Under the pieces are notes generated by a model. It was not told where the DNA came from, made no database searches, and was given only the letters and a program-made list of their open reading frames with translations. DNA of 64,000 nucleotides from Parapedobacter koreensis (GTDB taxonomy: Bacteria; Bacteroidota; Bacteroidia; Sphingobacteriales; Sphingobacteriaceae): the NCBI RefSeq assembly GCF_900109365.1, contig NZ_FNZR01000002.1, positions 186,001 through 250,000 of the forward strand. The letters are read 5' to 3'. Position numbers and translations under genes: made by a program. Positions 37,124-45,360 of this stretch are shown one piece after another. Within the stretch, counting starts at the first letter, position 1; each line of letters opens with the position of its first letter.

Positions 37124-37960
37124 ATGGGCAATGTACTGCTATCGATTATTATTCCGTGCTACAACCATGGCCAATATTTGATGGAAGCAATCAATTGTTT
37201 TCCGGACTATTGGCACCAAGAAAAATATGAAATAGTCATTATCAATGATGGCTCCACTGAAACCCACACGCTGGAGACCTTACAGGAGCTGGCACGGCAG
37301 GGATACCGCGTCATCCATCAGCAAAACCAAGGGTTGTGCAGCGCAAGGAATAACGGCATAAACGCCTCTGCCGGCAAATACATCCTTCCGTTGGATAGCG
37401 ATGACAAGGTGTCCATTCAGTACATCTACGAAGCGATTGAAATCTTGGAAAACCAACCGGAATATACGGTAGTTTATTGCGACGGGGAATATTTCAATGC
37501 CAAGACGGGGCCATGGATCATTGGTGAATTTAATTTGCAGCGGCTGATGCTTTGGAATTACATGCATGTCAGTGCCGTATTCCGTCGTGAAGCTTGGCAG
37601 AAAGTAGGGGGCTACGACATGAACCTCAATCGGTTGGGTTTTGAAGATTGGGATTTATGGTTGTCCATTGCATTTACAGGGGGAAAATTCTATTACCTCA
37701 AAAAATCATTATTTGCTTACCGAATCAGCCCCAACTCCATGGTGCGAAGCTTCACCGGAAGCAAATACAAACAAATGCAGGATTATATCCACCAGAAACA
37801 CCGGACCTACCTGAGCCGGGATCACCTCAATAACCACTTGGTCTTGTTTATGAAACGAAGCAAAAGATTGTGGATAAAACTGTTCCTCCGGATTTATTTC
37901 CCGGGATATTTATCTAAGTTGGTGAAAAAAGGAAAAGTGGACGATGTCAATATTTTTTAA
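37124..37960 (+). CDS. Family 2 glycosyltransferase
   Basis: A 278-residue GT2 with LLSIIIPCYNHGQYL, IINDGST, QQNQGLCSARNNGI and LPLDSDDKV (DxDD metal site), then GFEDWDLWLSIA as the acceptor-side block. The C-terminus is basic. The ATG at 37124 gives the normal start. It meets the GT14-like gene tail to tail with an 8-nt gap. The sugar donor is unknown; it is probably part of surface glycan assembly. Confidence 0.88.
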   Translation: MGNVLLSIIIPCYNHGQYLMEAINCFPDYWHQEKYEIVIINDGSTETHTLETLQELARQGYRVIHQQNQGLCSARNNGINASAGKYILPLDSDDKVSIQYIYEAIEILENQPEYTVVYCDGEYFNAKTGPWIIGEFNLQRLMLWNYMHVSAVFRREAWQKVGGYDMNLNRLGFEDWDLWLSIAFTGGKFYYLKKSLFAYRISPNSMVRSFTGSKYKQMQDYIHQKHRTYLSRDHLNNHLVLFMKRSKRLWIKLFLRIYFPGYLSKLVKKGKVDDVNIF

Positions 37961-37968
37961 CGCTGGTT

Positions 37969-38808
37969 TTACCCTTCAGCGTCTATTAAATCGAAAATAC
38001 GGGCATCCTTCGCCAGATCGAATTTTCTGCCAAACAGCATTCCGCTGCGCTTTATATCGTCAAAATCTTCTGCACGAAGCAATTTAGGATGCGGACCACC
38101 CCCGGACCAATCGATGTAACGGTGGTTGTCATTGACAAGCTGCTCCCGATAAGGCGAATTCATCAATATCGTTTGAAATACAAACTCGTCACTTGCCCAA
38201 GAAAGGAAAAAGAAACGGCGTAGCTTCGGATCCAGCTCCACCTTATCCGCTACGTATAAAGCGGCTGCTGGACTAAGCATCCAAAACATGGAGCCGCCAT
38301 AAGGATGGAAACCATACGGAAGCCTCCGCATAGGTGTCAGGCTATTAATGATGCGTTCCAATAAGTAGCGCCCCTTGAACGTATAATCAGCCAAATAGTA
38401 CTTTTGGTACCTTAGCCGCCCTTCCTGCCATTCGCTTTCAATATCGAGATAGGACATGAATTCCTTGCCTGAATTTTTTTTAAAAAAATCGGCCAGCACC
38501 GGCGCCGGTTTCAACGCGTAATCCTGTCCACTGAGGAAATTGATAAAGTTATAATCCGTCTTACTTTCACAGATTTCACGGATGCCGTTGAAGGTGGCTT
38601 TTACGATGCTGTAACCCGCCCATTTTACATCCTCACGTTTCTTGACAAAAAAAACATTAGGCAATCTACCCAAGTGGCGGTGAGTAGCCATGTCCGTTTT
38701 TTTATCCAAGTGGATATAAAAATCAAAATCGGGATGTGACATCCGCTTGATGAGCCGCTCGGTTTGCCCGGGATTTGCATGGGTAAGTATAAGATGTGCT
38801 GTCCGCAT
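37969..38808 (-). CDS. GT14-like (core-2/I-branching type) glycosyltransferase
   Basis: A 279-residue enzyme with AHLILTHANPGQTERLI, FYIHLDKKTD, WAGYSIVKAT, NFLSGQDYAL and LSWASDEFVFQTIL, the block order of the Branch/core-2 N-acetylglucosaminyltransferase family (GT14). Bacterial members add branching GlcNAc or xylose to surface glycans (family knowledge). GT14 does not require a DxD motif. It stands alone with its own -7 element. Confidence 0.88.
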   Translation of the reverse strand: MRTAHLILTHANPGQTERLIKRMSHPDFDFYIHLDKKTDMATHRHLGRLPNVFFVKKREDVKWAGYSIVKATFNGIREICESKTDYNFINFLSGQDYALKPAPVLADFFKKNSGKEFMSYLDIESEWQEGRLRYQKYYLADYTFKGRYLLERIINSLTPMRRLPYGFHPYGGSMFWMLSPAAALYVADKVELDPKLRRFFFLSWASDEFVFQTILMNSPYREQLVNDNHRYIDWSGGGPHPKLLRAEDFDDIKRSGMLFGRKFDLAKDARIFDLIDAEG

Positions 38809-38839
38809 ATATCCGTAAAAATTGCCTTTCCTAACGCTT

Positions 38840-38847
38840 CAAAAGTA
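38840..38847 (-). promoter_or_regulatory. -7 element of the GT14-like gene
   Basis: Minus-strand TACTTTTG matches TAnnTTTG, 31 nt before the start codon. Confidence 0.5.
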
Positions 38848-38895
38848 GGTCAATTTTTTGCGTATTCCCTTAGCGATATGATTGATAATGCCTTG

Positions 38896-38915
38896 CTGTA
38901 GTACAATAACTACAG
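38896..38915. repeat. Perfect 7-bp inverted repeat in the 296-nt intergenic region
   Basis: CTGTAGT (38896-38902) and ACTACAG (38909-38915) with a 6-nt centre. It stands in the A/T-rich space between the GT14-like gene and the beta-helix lipoprotein gene (38809-39104). It may be an operator or a small hairpin. Apart from the minus-strand -7 box nothing else is seen in this stretch. Confidence 0.4.
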
Positions 38916-39104
38916 AATCCTTTATTTCCGGCCAAAATGCCTTGATCGCCAGTTAAGTGTCCGAAGATATTTCTATTATTGCGGTGGAAATATGAAAAAT
39001 TTTGATTGAAAAAATTCATCAACTCCTGATAGCTGTTCCTTGTAAAAGTAATGTCTTAATTTTCATTGTTTTTTCATCGCTTCATTCGTTTAGTCAGCAT
39101 AAAC

Positions 39105-40499
39105 ATGATCAAGTTTATTATTAATCATTCAAAAATGACTTCAATTTTAATAAGCATACTGGCTACGCTGGCCACATGTACGGGAGACGGGGACATCCAG
39201 CAGCAATCCACTGGATCCGATTCGATAAATGAACACCGCTCGGACAGTGAACTAGCCGCAGATAAAGAAGAAGCCGGGAAATTTATCGTATTGGGAACGG
39301 GAGAAGGCGAGCATTTGGTCATCGATGGTGCAGAACGGCACTTCTCGTGCGACACGCTTATCAAAATTAAGGGGGGTACTTACGCCATGATAGACATCCT
39401 AAATTTAGAAGGACGCGAAGGATGTCCCATAATCATTGAAAACGAGGGTTTGGTCGATATGACTGGAGGCGACAAGGCAATGCGCATGATGGACCTAAGC
39501 CACGTCGTAGTTACCGGAAATGGTGTACCGACGATAGACAAGGGATTTATTTTCGGGAAGACACGACAAGCCGCCGTCCAGCTATACGGCGTGCTCAACG
39601 ATTTCAAGTTATCGTACTTTTCATTTAAAGATATGTTAGATGGCAAAGCCATCATCTGCGAACACGAGGAGGAATACAATGGGCGGGAAGGCTCGTATTC
39701 CAACAAGGTGACGTTTTCCCATATAACCTGTGATCGGGTCGGTGTCCTTTTGAATGGCGATGCAGGTGTAGATGGCGGCAAGGTGATGGGGATGATTAAG
39801 AACCTGGAAATTGCTTATGTAGACTACCGCAATTCGCCTTATGTAGGTTCGATCGTCTGGATGTCCAATCTGGAGGATTACAATGTGCACCACAATACGA
39901 TTACCGACGTAAATTCATCAAGCAAGCTCCACAATGGCATTTTTGTACTAATGGGCAATGGAAAATTCCACAACAACATGGTCACGAATCACCAAGGCAA
40001 TGTATTAAGGGCATGGGGCTACACCGTAGGATCGACCCCCAAGGATATCCAGATTTACAATAACATCGTCTACAATTCGTTCAAATATTCGGCCTTTGAA
40101 GTGCAATCATTTGACTATTATATCCACCCCGGGAAGACCACCTACGCAAATGCCCAGGTCTTTAATAACACGTGCGGCAAAATGAATACCAGCCAAGACT
40201 GGGTTGGCGCTGTCGTAGACGTATACAGCTTACAAGGCGGAAGCTGCGATGTCTACAATAACCTCGCTTTTGAACTGGTAAACGCCGAAGATGTTTGGAA
40301 TCAACAAGCTGATCTCATTCCCACGGCTTCGCATAATTTGTATTTCAATACGCCCCAGGAAGCGGGCATTGTCGATGAAAAGGAATTTAAATTGTCTGCC
40401 GATTCAAAAGCCAAACAGGCGGGCAGGCCAGCTCCGGTAACTGAAGATTTTTATGGCCACAAACGCGCCGGCACACCATCTGTGGGTGCTGTAGAATAG
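39105..40499 (+). CDS. Right-handed parallel beta-helix lipoprotein
   Basis: A protein of about 464 residues with a lipobox (LATLATC; Cys near residue 25 from this ATG) and a polar linker. The main body has repeated short strands with Asn/His/Asp ladders (YNVHHNTITDV, GKFHNNMV, IQIYNNIVYNS, AQVFNNTC, CDVYNNLAFE), the pattern of right-handed parallel beta-helix proteins such as polysaccharide lyases, epimerases and pectinases. A specific catalytic triad is not identified. Position at the start of the GT block suggests a glycan-modifying or degrading role. Start could also be the ATG at 39135. Confidence 0.78.
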   Translation: MIKFIINHSKMTSILISILATLATCTGDGDIQQQSTGSDSINEHRSDSELAADKEEAGKFIVLGTGEGEHLVIDGAERHFSCDTLIKIKGGTYAMIDILNLEGREGCPIIIENEGLVDMTGGDKAMRMMDLSHVVVTGNGVPTIDKGFIFGKTRQAAVQLYGVLNDFKLSYFSFKDMLDGKAIICEHEEEYNGREGSYSNKVTFSHITCDRVGVLLNGDAGVDGGKVMGMIKNLEIAYVDYRNSPYVGSIVWMSNLEDYNVHHNTITDVNSSSKLHNGIFVLMGNGKFHNNMVTNHQGNVLRAWGYTVGSTPKDIQIYNNIVYNSFKYSAFEVQSFDYYIHPGKTTYANAQVFNNTCGKMNTSQDWVGAVVDVYSLQGGSCDVYNNLAFELVNAEDVWNQQADLIPTASHNLYFNTPQEAGIVDEKEFKLSADSKAKQAGRPAPVTEDFYGHKRAGTPSVGAVE

Positions 40500-40520
40500 C
40501 TGCAAACTAATCTAACTATC

Positions 40521-41855
40521 ATGCGTTCTTTAACACACGATTTCAAACAAACCGGAAAAGTTGCACGTCTATTTTTATTTATCATCTCGCTTAATCTCCT
40601 GTATGCTTTTGTATTGACCCTTATCCATAGCAAACCCAATGCGTTCAGTCAAGTAAAATGGTTGTTCTATAGCAAACCCTATCAAAATGACTCCTGGAAA
40701 GCAATGACCAATGCATTGATGTACATGAAGCAATTCCCTGATTCCAATGCCTATCAAACCTTATTGATGGAAAAGGGCATCAAATTCCAATATCCACCAA
40801 GCAGCTTATTGCTGTTTGATATACCGCAAAGGATCACGGGATTGGATTATACGGAGATTGCCCGTCTATGGGATGTCCTTTCCTTTTTTTCCGTATTTCT
40901 AATAGCGTTTTTTGCGTCGAAGATTTTATCCCTCACACTGGCAACGTATAGGTTCAGCGAACTTAATATATCCTCCACGGCTAACGCTTTTCAACAATAT
41001 ATCCTCGTACTTGCCATTACCGTATTGTTTTACCCGCTGATACGGTCATACCAACTTGGGCAAATACAAACCCTATTGACGCTTTTTGCGACGATGTCAA
41101 TCTATTTTTGGCTGGCGAATAAAAAGGGCTTAAGTGGGCTTTTTATCGGGTTGGTGTGCCTTGTAAAACCGCAGCTTGGATTGCTATTCGTGTGGGCACT
41201 CATTCGCCGGCAATGGACCATGATCATCGCTGGTGGCATCACGGTCGTCGCTGTGCTTGCGGTATCCATTGCGCTGTATGGATTTCATAATCACCTGGAT
41301 TATTTATCAGCACTATCCTTTTTATCCAGGCACGGCGAGGCGCAATATGCAAACCAATCGGTTAATGGATTGGTTCACCGTTTGCTCTTCAACGGCGAAA
41401 ATGTATTCTTTCAGGAAAACGAATTTCCACCGTATTCGCCAGTTGTTTATATATCCACGATGATTTCCACGCTTATCCTCACGTTTTTAGGGTTGTTGTG
41501 GAATCGTAAGAAAAGCGAACCGGATGCGATTGATTTGGCTATCATGATGCTCTGTACAACCATCGCATCGCCCATTGCTTGGGAACATCACTACGGTATT
41601 CTGCTGCCAATTTTTATTTTATTGACACCATTTGCGTGTCATTTCTATCGCCAAAAGAAATGGAAACTGCTGTTGTTTTCCCTGGCGTTTGTCATTGCAT
41701 CACAATACCTTGAAATTGCCAAGAAGCTGGCCGATACCCGCTTTAACATCCTTCAGTCTTATCTTTTTTTCGCGGCGCTAATTATACTGATGTATTCATT
41801 GGTGATATCAAAGAAATTGAAAACGAATGGATTACAACATATTGAGACATACTAA
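40521..41855 (+). CDS. GT87-like polytopic glycosyltransferase
   Basis: A 444-residue membrane protein with about ten hydrophobic segments. The first extracytoplasmic loop (FQYPPSSLLLFD) and GLVCLVKPQLGLLFVWAL with TTIASPIAWEHHYGIL match the DUF2029/GT87 family of polyprenyl-phosphate-mannose-dependent alpha-mannosyltransferases (PimE-like). A lipid-linked sugar donor is implied for this GT-C enzyme. It starts 21 nt after the beta-helix gene and is followed by a GT2 gene, so the genes are probably one transcript. Confidence 0.82.
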   Translation: MRSLTHDFKQTGKVARLFLFIISLNLLYAFVLTLIHSKPNAFSQVKWLFYSKPYQNDSWKAMTNALMYMKQFPDSNAYQTLLMEKGIKFQYPPSSLLLFDIPQRITGLDYTEIARLWDVLSFFSVFLIAFFASKILSLTLATYRFSELNISSTANAFQQYILVLAITVLFYPLIRSYQLGQIQTLLTLFATMSIYFWLANKKGLSGLFIGLVCLVKPQLGLLFVWALIRRQWTMIIAGGITVVAVLAVSIALYGFHNHLDYLSALSFLSRHGEAQYANQSVNGLVHRLLFNGENVFFQENEFPPYSPVVYISTMISTLILTFLGLLWNRKKSEPDAIDLAIMMLCTTIASPIAWEHHYGILLPIFILLTPFACHFYRQKKWKLLLFSLAFVIASQYLEIAKKLADTRFNILQSYLFFAALIILMYSLVISKKLKTNGLQHIETY

Positions 41856-41865
41856 GGATATTGCT

Positions 41866-42657
41866 ATGCTGGTTCATCATTTTGATGAGGTGACGCTCCT
41901 TATAACCCATTATAACCGGAGCCAATCCCTGGAAAGGCTGCTAAGCGCTTTCGTTGCACTAAACTGTTCATTCCAGGAAATCGTCGTATCAGATGACGGG
42001 AGTAGCAGCGATCACCTCAGCTACATCAATAAGTTGAGGGCAACATATAATTTCTCGCTCATCACCACGGCATCAAACAAAGGATTGGGAAATAATATCA
42101 ATAAAGGCCAGGACGCCGTCAAAACAGCTTACACGCTGTATATCCAGGAAGACTTTATTCCAAAACCGGCTTTTATAGCCAGTTTCAAAGATGCGCTTCA
42201 AATCATGCACGATGAGGAGCAGTGGGATTTGGTTACGTTCTATTCGTACATCCCCTACCCTTATCTGGTGCCCTATAAAATGGGGTTCTCGGAGAAAAAA
42301 TTCAGGCCCCAACCTTGGTATACCAACCTATTGAAGTTTTATGTCTACGGTGATCACCCCCATCTGCGCAGAAGCTCCTTCCTCGAAAAATTCGGGCGGT
42401 ACCAGGAAGGCGGCAATGGCGACAATGCCGAAATGTCCATGGCCCTTTCGTTCATTAAACATAACGGCAGGGCGTTGCTTTATGATCAGCTAAACGCATT
42501 GCTTGAACAAAAGAATACCACCGTAGAACCCAGTACCGCCGATTTCAGAAAAGATTGGAAACAAAGCCAGACACCGGCAATCCTGCTATTGAGAAGAGCC
42601 TATCTTTGTTTCAAATTCATAAAACTTAATATTCAGCTTATCACGCTCAGAAAATGA
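41866..42657 (+). CDS. Family 2 glycosyltransferase, paralogue of the 62247-63038 product
   Basis: A 263-residue GT2: LLITHYNRSQSLERLL, VSDDGSSSDH, NKGLGNNINKGQDAVKT and YIQEDF (ED site) then a GDHPHLRRSSF block. The ATG at 41866 (MLVHHFDEV) is chosen because the homologue at 62247-63038 starts at the same place; the frame opens further upstream, overlapping the GT87 gene. The two homologues share long identical segments (THYNRS-x-SLERL, NKGQDAVKT, DHPHLRRS), so they are probably functionally similar. Confidence 0.88.
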   Translation: MLVHHFDEVTLLITHYNRSQSLERLLSAFVALNCSFQEIVVSDDGSSSDHLSYINKLRATYNFSLITTASNKGLGNNINKGQDAVKTAYTLYIQEDFIPKPAFIASFKDALQIMHDEEQWDLVTFYSYIPYPYLVPYKMGFSEKKFRPQPWYTNLLKFYVYGDHPHLRRSSFLEKFGRYQEGGNGDNAEMSMALSFIKHNGRALLYDQLNALLEQKNTTVEPSTADFRKDWKQSQTPAILLLRRAYLCFKFIKLNIQLITLRK

Positions 42658-42675
42658 GCCTTTAATAAAACACCC

Positions 42676-43569
42676 ATGAATCAATCAGCTACCATTACCA
42701 TTGTCTGTGTATGCGATAATCATTATGCGATGCTGTTAGCCGCTTTGATTAAATCCATTGAAGCAAACCACCATACTCCGGAAAAACTTGAATTTTATAT
42801 CGTTGATGATAATATCTCGAAGAAAAACCGGCTAAAACTATCGGCCTCCATTAATGCAGATACAACGACCATTCACTGGAAACCAATGCGCGACTGCATT
42901 CCTAAAGGCACGGTGTTGCCTACCGACAAGAGCAGTTCACCGCTCAATATCTATGTTCGGCTTTTCATCCCATTTTTTGTTTCGCCCGGAACCGAAAGGG
43001 TCATTTTTTTGGACGTAGACATGATCATGCTCGAAGACATCAGCAAATTGTGGTATACCGATCTGCAAACAAATATTGTGGGAGCGGTCCAAGACCAGTT
43101 TATACAAATCGTCAGCCGCTGGGGGGGAATAAGCAATTATGAGCAATTCGGCTACACGAAGGATAGCAAATATTTCAATGCGGGTTTAATGCTTATGGAC
43201 ATAAAAAAATGGCAGGCAAACGATATTTCGAATAAGGTGCTTAAATGCCTGGCAGAAAATAAAGAGCATGCCCAGTTCCAAGATCAATACGGCTTAAACG
43301 CTATACTGGGCCACCATTGGCTGGAGCTTGATCCATTATGGAACCGTTTTGCATATTCTGAAGATAAAAACCCTTACCTTATACACTTTACCGGCAGAAA
43401 ACCCATCTACGAAACGTACAATTTCAGCGAAGACTATCGGGAGATATTCTTATCATACTTACGTCAAACGGCTTGGACTACCTACAAGCCCATTGGCGAA
43501 ACCAGGAGATACCTTAAAAAATTCACGAATATCTTGCAGAAAGCCCGCAATTTAATTCCGCGTAAGTAA
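42676..43569 (+). CDS. GT8-family glycosyltransferase (LgtC-like)
   Basis: A 297-residue GT8 enzyme. CVCDNHYAMLLAALIKSI opens the fold, the DxD metal site lies in FLDVDMIM, KYFNAGLMLMDI and QDQYGLNAIL follow, and HFTGRKP is the C-terminal donor-binding loop. GT8 members usually transfer galactose or glucose from UDP-sugars with retention. It follows the GT2 gene after 18 nt and precedes a GT-C-like membrane protein gene. Likely a surface-glycan enzyme. Confidence 0.92.
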   Translation: MNQSATITIVCVCDNHYAMLLAALIKSIEANHHTPEKLEFYIVDDNISKKNRLKLSASINADTTTIHWKPMRDCIPKGTVLPTDKSSSPLNIYVRLFIPFFVSPGTERVIFLDVDMIMLEDISKLWYTDLQTNIVGAVQDQFIQIVSRWGGISNYEQFGYTKDSKYFNAGLMLMDIKKWQANDISNKVLKCLAENKEHAQFQDQYGLNAILGHHWLELDPLWNRFAYSEDKNPYLIHFTGRKPIYETYNFSEDYREIFLSYLRQTAWTTYKPIGETRRYLKKFTNILQKARNLIPRK

Positions 43570-43609
43570 TCACTTGTGTCTTCAGAAATTTCACCCTGCT
43601 AAATTCAAT

Positions 43610-45343
43610 ATGATGTACATGCCCAAGCTCCCGTTATTCTTCTTTTCAATCGGCTTTTTTTTAGTTAGCTCCTTGGTCATTACACTTTTAGGTGCTTCAA
43701 TCACCTTTTTCCTCGGGGGAACGATAAACGGTTGGTTATTCCCGCTTGCTGTCCTAATCTCATTGGGTTTAAGTTATGGTTTTTTTGTCAACTATATTGG
43801 AACAGCTACACTCCGCAGTGTTTTGTTTTATGTTCTTCTCCTGCTTTTGCCCTTAATACTGGCCCTCCTTATCTCGAGCTATTTTTACGACGTTTCCGTC
43901 GATGGCCAAGCCTATCACCAGGAAGCGCTCATTCAACTAAAGCAAGGCTGGAATCCTTACTGGCAATATTTGCCGGACAGTGTCAACCAGGCGATATGGG
44001 TAAATCATTACGCCAAAGGCATGGAAACCATCCAAGCGGCAATCTATTGCACGTTTCATGACATCGAAGTGGGAAAGGCGACGAACATGGTGCTTTGGAT
44101 AGGGAGTTTTTTCCTGACCTTGTCTTTCCTTTCTCAAATCGAGTCTATCGGGTTAAAAAAAGGAATATTGATCAGTGGATTGCTGGCAAGCAGCCCAACC
44201 GTGCTGAATCAATTGCTCACCTATTATGTAGACGGCGCACTGGCATCTTCGTTATTGATACTGTCGGTATTATGTGTTTATATCATCAAAAAAGCAACTA
44301 CTTTTCATTTGCTTTTGTTGTCATTGATCATCATCCTATTGATAAATATCAAATTCACGGGGATATTATATGTGTGCCTATCACTGGGCGGTTTTTTACT
44401 TTGGCTGCTTGTCAAAAAATCTTTTCCTGCTCTAAAGAAGTTATTACTGGTGTCTGTTATTGCTGGTTTTGCCGCAATTGTCGTGGGGTATAATCCATAC
44501 GTTACCAATTCGATAAAATACCACCATCCGCTGCATCCCTTAATGGGCAGCGCCCGCGTAGACATCATGAAAGATCTAAATACGCCCGCCGGGTTTAATG
44601 GTAAGTCGGGGCTTGAACGTTTCTTGCTATCGACTTTTGCGCATACAAATAACCTCTTCCCTTCGTCGGAAGAAAAAGGCATTCCATTGAAAGTCCCCTT
44701 TACATTCAACAAGATTGATGTGGTAAATGCTGCGCGGGTTGACGCACGGCTTGGGGGCTTTGGGCCATTCTTCAGCGGTATATTACTGCTATCGTTGGGA
44801 TTGTTTTGCATTCTTTTTGTCAAAGCAAGGAATCAGGCGATCTTCAACTATTTGGTATGGTTCATCGCGTTGATTATCCTGTCCGTCATTATCATGCCGG
44901 AATCTTGGTGGGCAAGGTATGTGCCGCAATTTTGGTTCATCCCGCCCGTATTGCTCCTTGCGGGCGAATTGCTGCTCAAGAACCAATATACAATCCTAAA
45001 AAGGTTGATTTATGCTTCGGGTATACTAAACATGATGTTCAGCTTAATCGGCATCTTCTTTAACATCACCTTGACCGAACTCATTAAGTATGACCTTGAT
45101 GTCTTCAAAGCTTCTGGAAAAACTGTTGTCGTAGACTGGCAAGGGTCGGCGAGCAACCGTATTCGGTTTATCGAACGCGGGATACCCTACGAGGAGCAGG
45201 ATTTAGACGAAGCTACGCACCACGGCATGACTGGTTCGGAAGCGTTGTTTATCAAATCTGAAGAGATGGACAACACGGCTATCCAAAAGTCCGTTTGGCT
45301 AAGGCTAACGGAAAAATGGCTGCCGAATACATGGCGTTATTGA
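43610..45343 (+). CDS. GT-C-like polytopic membrane protein, paralogue A
   Basis: About 577 residues with roughly a dozen hydrophobic segments and a soluble tail. The first outer loop carries VDGQAYHQE with the acidic residue expected of GT-C transferases, followed by WNPYW and INHYAKGMETIQAAIY-like VNHYAKGMETIQAA. Later blocks are GYNPYVTN, HPLMGS, RFLLSTF, PESWWARYVPQFWFIP and a tail motif SASNRIRF...GIPYEEQ. These blocks recur in the three proteins at 45361, 47739 and 49471. A lipid-linked sugar donor is inferred from the GT-C layout; no named family fits. The ATG at 43610 replaces a TTG at 43574. Confidence 0.75.
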   Translation: MMYMPKLPLFFFSIGFFLVSSLVITLLGASITFFLGGTINGWLFPLAVLISLGLSYGFFVNYIGTATLRSVLFYVLLLLLPLILALLISSYFYDVSVDGQAYHQEALIQLKQGWNPYWQYLPDSVNQAIWVNHYAKGMETIQAAIYCTFHDIEVGKATNMVLWIGSFFLTLSFLSQIESIGLKKGILISGLLASSPTVLNQLLTYYVDGALASSLLILSVLCVYIIKKATTFHLLLLSLIIILLINIKFTGILYVCLSLGGFLLWLLVKKSFPALKKLLLVSVIAGFAAIVVGYNPYVTNSIKYHHPLHPLMGSARVDIMKDLNTPAGFNGKSGLERFLLSTFAHTNNLFPSSEEKGIPLKVPFTFNKIDVVNAARVDARLGGFGPFFSGILLLSLGLFCILFVKARNQAIFNYLVWFIALIILSVIIMPESWWARYVPQFWFIPPVLLLAGELLLKNQYTILKRLIYASGILNMMFSLIGIFFNITLTELIKYDLDVFKASGKTVVVDWQGSASNRIRFIERGIPYEEQDLDEATHHGMTGSEALFIKSEEMDNTAIQKSVWLRLTEKWLPNTWRY

Positions 45344-45360
45344 CATAAAGGTTAATACCA

